Assembly: GCA_003512825.1 (NCBI GenBank)
Contig: DOOI01000017.1
Span: 998-10,300, forward strand
Source: Paracoccaceae bacterium
Lineage (GTDB): Bacteria; Pseudomonadota; Alphaproteobacteria; Rhodobacterales; Rhodobacteraceae
Length of the DNA stretch: 9,303 bases
Direction of reading: 5' to 3'
The translations under genes and the position numbers were made by a program. How positions within the stretch are numbered: position 1 is the first letter of the stretch; the number at the start of each line of letters is the position of its first letter. Below are positions 7,127-9,303 of this stretch, piece by piece. The notes under the pieces are model-generated. The model saw nothing but the letters and a program-made list of their open reading frames with translations, did no database searches and had not been told where the DNA came from.

Positions 7127-7145
7127 CGGCAGCCTAATGCTGCCG
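7127..7145 (-). promoter_or_regulatory. Perfect 7-bp hairpin just upstream of the rplB ribosome site
   Basis: CGGCAGC and GCTGCCG (7127–7133 and 7139–7145) form a perfect 7-bp stem around a 5-nt loop. It is the third hairpin in the rplW–rplB spacer and ends 23 nt before the rplB ATG, leaving the ribosome site (AGGAAGC before the ATG) single-stranded. It may insulate translation of rplB or form part of a regulatory leader. No partner or ligand can be named from the sequence. Confidence 0.45.
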
Positions 7146-7177
7146 CTGTTGATGGCGGTTTTCACCGCCGATAACAG
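7146..7177 (-). promoter_or_regulatory. Hairpin with GAAA tetraloop in the rplB leader
   Basis: In minus-strand RNA, GGCGGU (7164–7169) pairs with ACCGCC (7154–7159) across a GAAA loop, a stable GNRA-type tetraloop. Below it lies a symmetric 3×3 internal loop, then a 5-bp stem CUGUU/AACAG (7173–7177 with 7146–7150). The element directly abuts the next hairpin at 7145, which would allow coaxial stacking. GNRA loops and internal loops are common in RNAs bound by proteins, so a leader that senses a ribosomal protein is possible. That is inference only. Confidence 0.45.
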
Positions 7178-7205
7178 GGCCCCGAAGGTCCCCAGGTTAA
7201 ACATG

Positions 7206-7232
7206 CAAGGCCCCGGACGGGCCGGGGCCTTG
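7206..7232 (-). terminator. GC-rich hairpin after rplW, probable terminator or attenuator
   Basis: A perfect 11-bp inverted repeat (7206–7216 and 7222–7232, CAAGGCCCCGG/CCGGGGCCTTG) encloses a 5-nt loop. It lies 19 nt after the rplW stop. In minus-strand RNA the 3' arm ends GGGGCCUUG followed by CAUGUUUAACC, so the U tract is short and interrupted. The stem is strong enough to halt polymerase partly or protect the upstream mRNA. The symmetry means it could also form on the plus strand, but no plus-strand gene is nearby. Confidence 0.6.
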
Positions 7233-7251
7233 TATGAGTCGCGCCCACCTA

Positions 7252-7548
7252 TCAGAGACCGGTGGCCACGTCGATAGTGTTTCCCTCTTCGAGGGTCACA
7301 TAGGCTTTCTTCACATCCCGACGCTCGCCTGGGCGACCACGGAAGCGCTTCACTTTGCCCTTGGTCACAGTGGTGTTAACCGCTTTGACCTTGACGCCGA
7401 AGATTTCCTCAACGGCGGCTTTGATTTCGGGCTTTGCCGCATCCATCGCCACTTCAAAGACAACCGCGCCATTTTCAGACGCCATGGTTGCTTTTTCAGT
7501 GATGATCGGCTTGCGGATCACATCATAATGTTTCGCAGTGGCGGTCAT
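7252..7548 (-). CDS. rplW: 50S ribosomal protein L23
   Basis: L23 (uL23) sits at the tunnel exit and is the main docking site for trigger factor and the signal recognition particle. The product is 98 residues, a normal length. It starts [21 protein letters not shown], the family signature YDVI(R/K)xPIITEK. Its C-terminal half has [20 protein letters not shown] (65–84), the rRNA-binding strand. The start overlaps the rplD stop as ATGA, and a GGAGG lies 10 nt upstream inside rplD. It is the last gene of the first block: the next gene, rplB, is 148 nt away, beyond three hairpins. In most bacteria rplW and rplB are nearly contiguous, so the gap is notable. Confidence 0.98.
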   Translation of the reverse strand: MTATAKHYDVIRKPIITEKATMASENGAVVFEVAMDAAKPEIKAAVEEIFGVKVKAVNTTVTKGKVKRFRGRPGERRDVKKAYVTLEEGNTIDVATGL

Positions 7549-8162
7549 TTCAGTCGTGCCTCCAGAGCTTCGATCCCCGCTTTGGTGATCACGAGTGTGT
7601 CACGCTTGAGGATGTCATACACGTTGGCGCCCATCGTCGGCAGGATATCGAGGCCTTCGATGTTGCGAGCCGCCTGAGCAAAGCTCTCGTTCACCGACGC
7701 GCCGTCGATGATGAGTGCCCGCTTCCAGCCGAGGTTTTTCACCATTTTGGCCAGAGCCGAAGTTTTGCCTTCGGACAGGGCCGCATCGATGATCACCAGC
7801 TCACCCGCCTGTGCTTTGGCCGAAAGCGCATGCTTCAGGCCGAGAGCGCGGAACTTTTTGGTAAGGTCATGCGCGTGGCTGCGCGGAACCGGACCCTTGT
7901 AGACGCCACCATGACGGAAGATCGGCGCTTTTTTGGAACCGTGACGTGCGCCACCGGTGCCTTTTTGGCGATAAATCTTCTTGGTCGAGTAGGACACGTC
8001 TGCGCGGCCGAGCGTGGAGTGCGTACCAGCCTGAGACTTGGCACGCTGCCAGCGCACAACGCGGTGCAGGATGTCAGCGCGGGGCTCGAGACCGAACAGG
8101 GTCTCGTCAAGCTCCACCGACCCGGCCTTGCCGCCGTCGAGTTTGATCACATCGAGTTTCAT
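7545..8162 (-). CDS. rplD: 50S ribosomal protein L4
   Basis: L4 (uL4) is an early-assembly large-subunit protein whose loop lines the exit tunnel with L22. In E. coli it also represses its own S10 operon. The product is 205 residues. The globular start is [18 protein letters not shown]. The characteristic tunnel loop runs from about 45 to 100, with [20 protein letters not shown] (65–84) followed by [13 protein letters not shown] nucleotide-binding-like C-terminal half ends in [18 protein letters not shown]. Loop residues of the type altered in macrolide-resistant mutants look normal. The start overlaps the rplC stop by 4 nt (ATGA), with a G-rich ribosome site (GGGGGTGAAGC) inside the end of rplC. 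The stop overlaps the rplW start in the same way. Confidence 0.98.
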   Translation of the reverse strand: MKLDVIKLDGGKAGSVELDETLFGLEPRADILHRVVRWQRAKSQAGTHSTLGRADVSYSTKKIYRQKGTGGARHGSKKAPIFRHGGVYKGPVPRSHAHDLTKKFRALGLKHALSAKAQAGELVIIDAALSEGKTSALAKMVKNLGWKRALIIDGASVNESFAQAARNIEGLDILPTMGANVYDILKRDTLVITKAGIEALEARLK

Positions 8163-8878
8163 GCTTCACCCCCTTCAGCAGGCACTTCGGCCGCTGCGGC
8201 TTCGGCAGATTTCAGAGCAGCGGGGAAAGGAACGCCATCAGGCATTTTCTTTTTCACTGCATCCTTGATCGTGACCCAACCACCTTTGGAACCCGGGACC
8301 GCGCCCTTCACCATGATCAGACCACGACCAGCGTCCGTACGGACGACCTCGAGGTTCTGAGTGGTGACGCGGACCGAACCGAGATGGCCAGCCATTTTCT
8401 TGCCCTTGAACACCTTGCCCGGATCCTGGCACTGGCCAGTCGAACCGTGCGAACGGTGAGAGATCGAGACACCGTGCGACGCACGAAGACCACCGAAGTT
8501 GTGGCGCTTCATTGCACCCGCGAAGCCTTTACCGATCGAAGTGCCAGACACGTCAACCTTCTGACCAGCAATGTAATGCTCGGCAGAGATTTCAGCACCG
8601 ACGTCGATCAGGTTATCAGCCGTCACGCGGAATTCGGCGATCCTGCGCTTTGGGGCAACGCCCGCTTTCGCAAAATGGCCGCGCATGGCTTGGCTGGTAC
8701 GCTTGGCTTTCGCAGACCCTGCCCCGAGCTGAACGGCTGTGTAGCCATCCTTGTCGGAGGTCCGCTGAGCGACGACCTGAAGGTTATCGAGTTGGAGAAC
8801 AGTCACAGGGATCTGACGACCATCTTCCATGAACAGGCGGGTCATGCCCACCTTTTTGGCGATTACACCGGAACGCAT
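8159..8878 (-). CDS. rplC: 50S ribosomal protein L3
   Basis: L3 binds 23S rRNA early in assembly, and a long internal loop reaches towards the peptidyl transferase centre. The 239-residue product begins [16 protein letters not shown]. Its loop carries [45 protein letters not shown] sequence, split here as HNFGG (126–130), [15 protein letters not shown] (134–148) and [14 protein letters not shown] (154–167). The GQCQ segment (148–151) corresponds to the region holding the glutamine methylated by PrmB in E. coli L3. Compared with the usual 205–215 residues, the protein has an Ala/Glu-rich tail of about 15–20 residues (ending [13 protein letters not shown]), a type of extension I associate with alphaproteobacteria. 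The ATG has a near-perfect GGAGGT 7 nt upstream. Its TGA overlaps the rplD ATG as ATGA, indicating coupled translation. Confidence 0.98.
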   Translation of the reverse strand: MRSGVIAKKVGMTRLFMEDGRQIPVTVLQLDNLQVVAQRTSDKDGYTAVQLGAGSAKAKRTSQAMRGHFAKAGVAPKRRIAEFRVTADNLIDVGAEISAEHYIAGQKVDVSGTSIGKGFAGAMKRHNFGGLRASHGVSISHRSHGSTGQCQDPGKVFKGKKMAGHLGSVRVTTQNLEVVRTDAGRGLIMVKGAVPGSKGGWVTIKDAVKKKMPDGVPFPAALKSAEAAAAEVPAEGGEA

Positions 8879-8890
8879 CGACAGACCTCC

Positions 8891-9205
8891 TTACGACTGC
8901 AGCTTGATCTCGACGTCCACGCCGGCCGCGAGGTCGAGCTTCATCAGCGCGTCCACGGTCTGCGGGGTCGGGTCAACGATGTCGAGAAGACGCTTGTGCG
9001 TACGGATCTCGAACTGGTCGCGAGACTTCTTGTCGATGTGCGGGCCACGGAGAACCGTGAACTTCTCGATCTTGTTCGGCAGTGGGATAGGCCCACGTAC
9101 CTGTGCACCGGTGCGCTTGGCCGTATTAACGATTTCCTGCGTGCTGGCATCCAGAACGCGGTAATCGAAGGCCTTCAGCCGGATGCGAATATTTTGGCTT
9201 TGCAT
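8891..9205 (-). CDS. rpsJ: 30S ribosomal protein S10
   Basis: S10 is a small-subunit head protein that also acts as NusE, pairing with NusB in transcription antitermination. The 104-residue product matches the family length. It opens with [14 protein letters not shown] (about 6–19) and has the family stretch [23 protein letters not shown] in the middle (38–60). [16 protein letters not shown] (61–76) follows, and it ends in VDVEIKLQS. The start ATG has a modest AAAGG ribosome site about 7 nt upstream, part of which could pair in a small AGCC/GGCU stem. It is the first gene of the S10 block here, 76 nt after tuf. That spacer is too short to hold the long L4-responsive leader known from Escherichia coli, so that mode of control is not evident. 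rplC follows after 12 nt. Confidence 0.98.
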   Translation of the reverse strand: MQSQNIRIRLKAFDYRVLDASTQEIVNTAKRTGAQVRGPIPLPNKIEKFTVLRGPHIDKKSRDQFEIRTHKRLLDIVDPTPQTVDALMKLDLAAGVDVEIKLQS

Positions 9206-9236
9206 GTTTCAGCCTTTCGCGGCTTGGAGTTGATAG

Positions 9237-9265
9237 GAGGACCGGCGGCTTGCCCGCCGGCCCTC
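9237..9265 (-). terminator. Stem-loop between tuf and rpsJ, possible terminator or attenuator
   Basis: As minus-strand RNA this folds into a 12-bp stem (arms 9254–9265 and 9237–9248) around a GCAAG loop (9249–9253). The core CCGGCGG/CCGCCGG is perfect. The next pair is G·U in the minus-strand RNA but would be an A·C mismatch on the plus strand, so the structure favours the direction of the genes. What follows (UCCUCCUAUCAA) is not a run of U, so efficient intrinsic termination is uncertain. It may stabilise the tuf mRNA end, mark a processing site, or attenuate read-through into rpsJ. Confidence 0.5.
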
Positions 9266-9281
9266 GTCGAACCCAGAAGGA

Positions 9282-9303
9282 TTACTTCAGGATTTTGGAG
9301 ACG
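9282..9303 (-). CDS. tuf: Elongation factor Tu, last seven codons only (partial)
   Basis: Only the 3' end of this gene is inside the window. The minus strand reads VSKILK followed by TAA, which fits the C-terminus of EF-Tu (families end in GVVSKI/VxK-like residues). EF-Tu is the GTPase that delivers aminoacyl-tRNA to the ribosomal A site. The call rests mostly on position: tuf very commonly lies directly upstream of rpsJ in bacterial str–S10 clusters. Six residues cannot prove identity, so the call is an inference from tail plus synteny. A 12-bp hairpin starts 16 nt after the stop. Confidence 0.68.

Noticed and set aside
1..9303. A novel defence, mobile or biosynthetic system
   Set aside because: All 21 genes are conserved translation genes in standard order, with no accessory gene, integrase, repeat array or foreign composition visible.

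Overview
The window holds 21 genes, all on the minus strand. They form a nearly complete bacterial S10–spc ribosomal protein cluster, transcribed from high to low coordinates. The protein signatures are unambiguous. The gene order is the classical bacterial one. The moderately high GC, the C-minus (zinc-free) S14, and the style of several proteins (S8 starting [15 protein letters not shown]22 starting [11 protein letters not shown]30 ending [11 protein letters not shown]) suggest an alphaproteobacterium, most likely Rhodobacterales (Roseobacter/Rhodobacter group). That placement is from memory of the families, not from a search.

Layout in the direction of transcription: the last codons of tuf (EF-Tu) enter at the right edge and are followed by a 12-bp hairpin. 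Block 1 is rpsJ (S10), rplC (L3), rplD (L4) and rplW (L23). A 148-nt spacer with three consecutive hairpins follows. Block 2 is rplB (L2), rpsS (S19), rplV (L22), rpsC (S3) and rplP (L16). It ends at a strong intrinsic terminator, followed by a candidate promoter and a folded leader in a 276-nt spacer. Block 3 is rpmC (L29) and rpsQ (S17), then a 78-nt spacer at the classical S10/spc junction. Block 4 is rplN (L14), rplX (L24), rplE (L5), rpsN (S14), rpsH (S8), rplF (L6), rplR (L18), rpsE (S5) and rpmD (L30). The L30 stop codon is at base 1, and rplO and secY would be expected just beyond the left edge.

Within blocks the genes are very tightly packed: ATGA overlaps at rplC/rplD and rplD/rplW, TAATG at rplV/rpsC, an 8-nt overlap at rplX/rplE, and otherwise mostly 1–20 nt gaps with Shine-Dalgarno sequences that often overlap the upstream stop codon. 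This is the arrangement expected for translational coupling and equal output of the ribosomal proteins. The products assemble into the 30S subunit (S10, S19, S3, S17, S14, S8, S5) and the 50S subunit (L3, L4, L23, L2, L22, L16, L29, L14, L24, L5, L6, L18, L30).

I see no mobile element, tRNA, rRNA, CRISPR array, accessory gene or novel protein system. The coding content is conserved housekeeping. The parts worth a second look are the non-coding spacers: the rplP terminator with the downstream promoter and leader before rpmC, the hairpin array before rplB, and the tuf–rpsJ hairpin. Together they suggest the cluster is split into separately controlled transcription units instead of one continuous operon.
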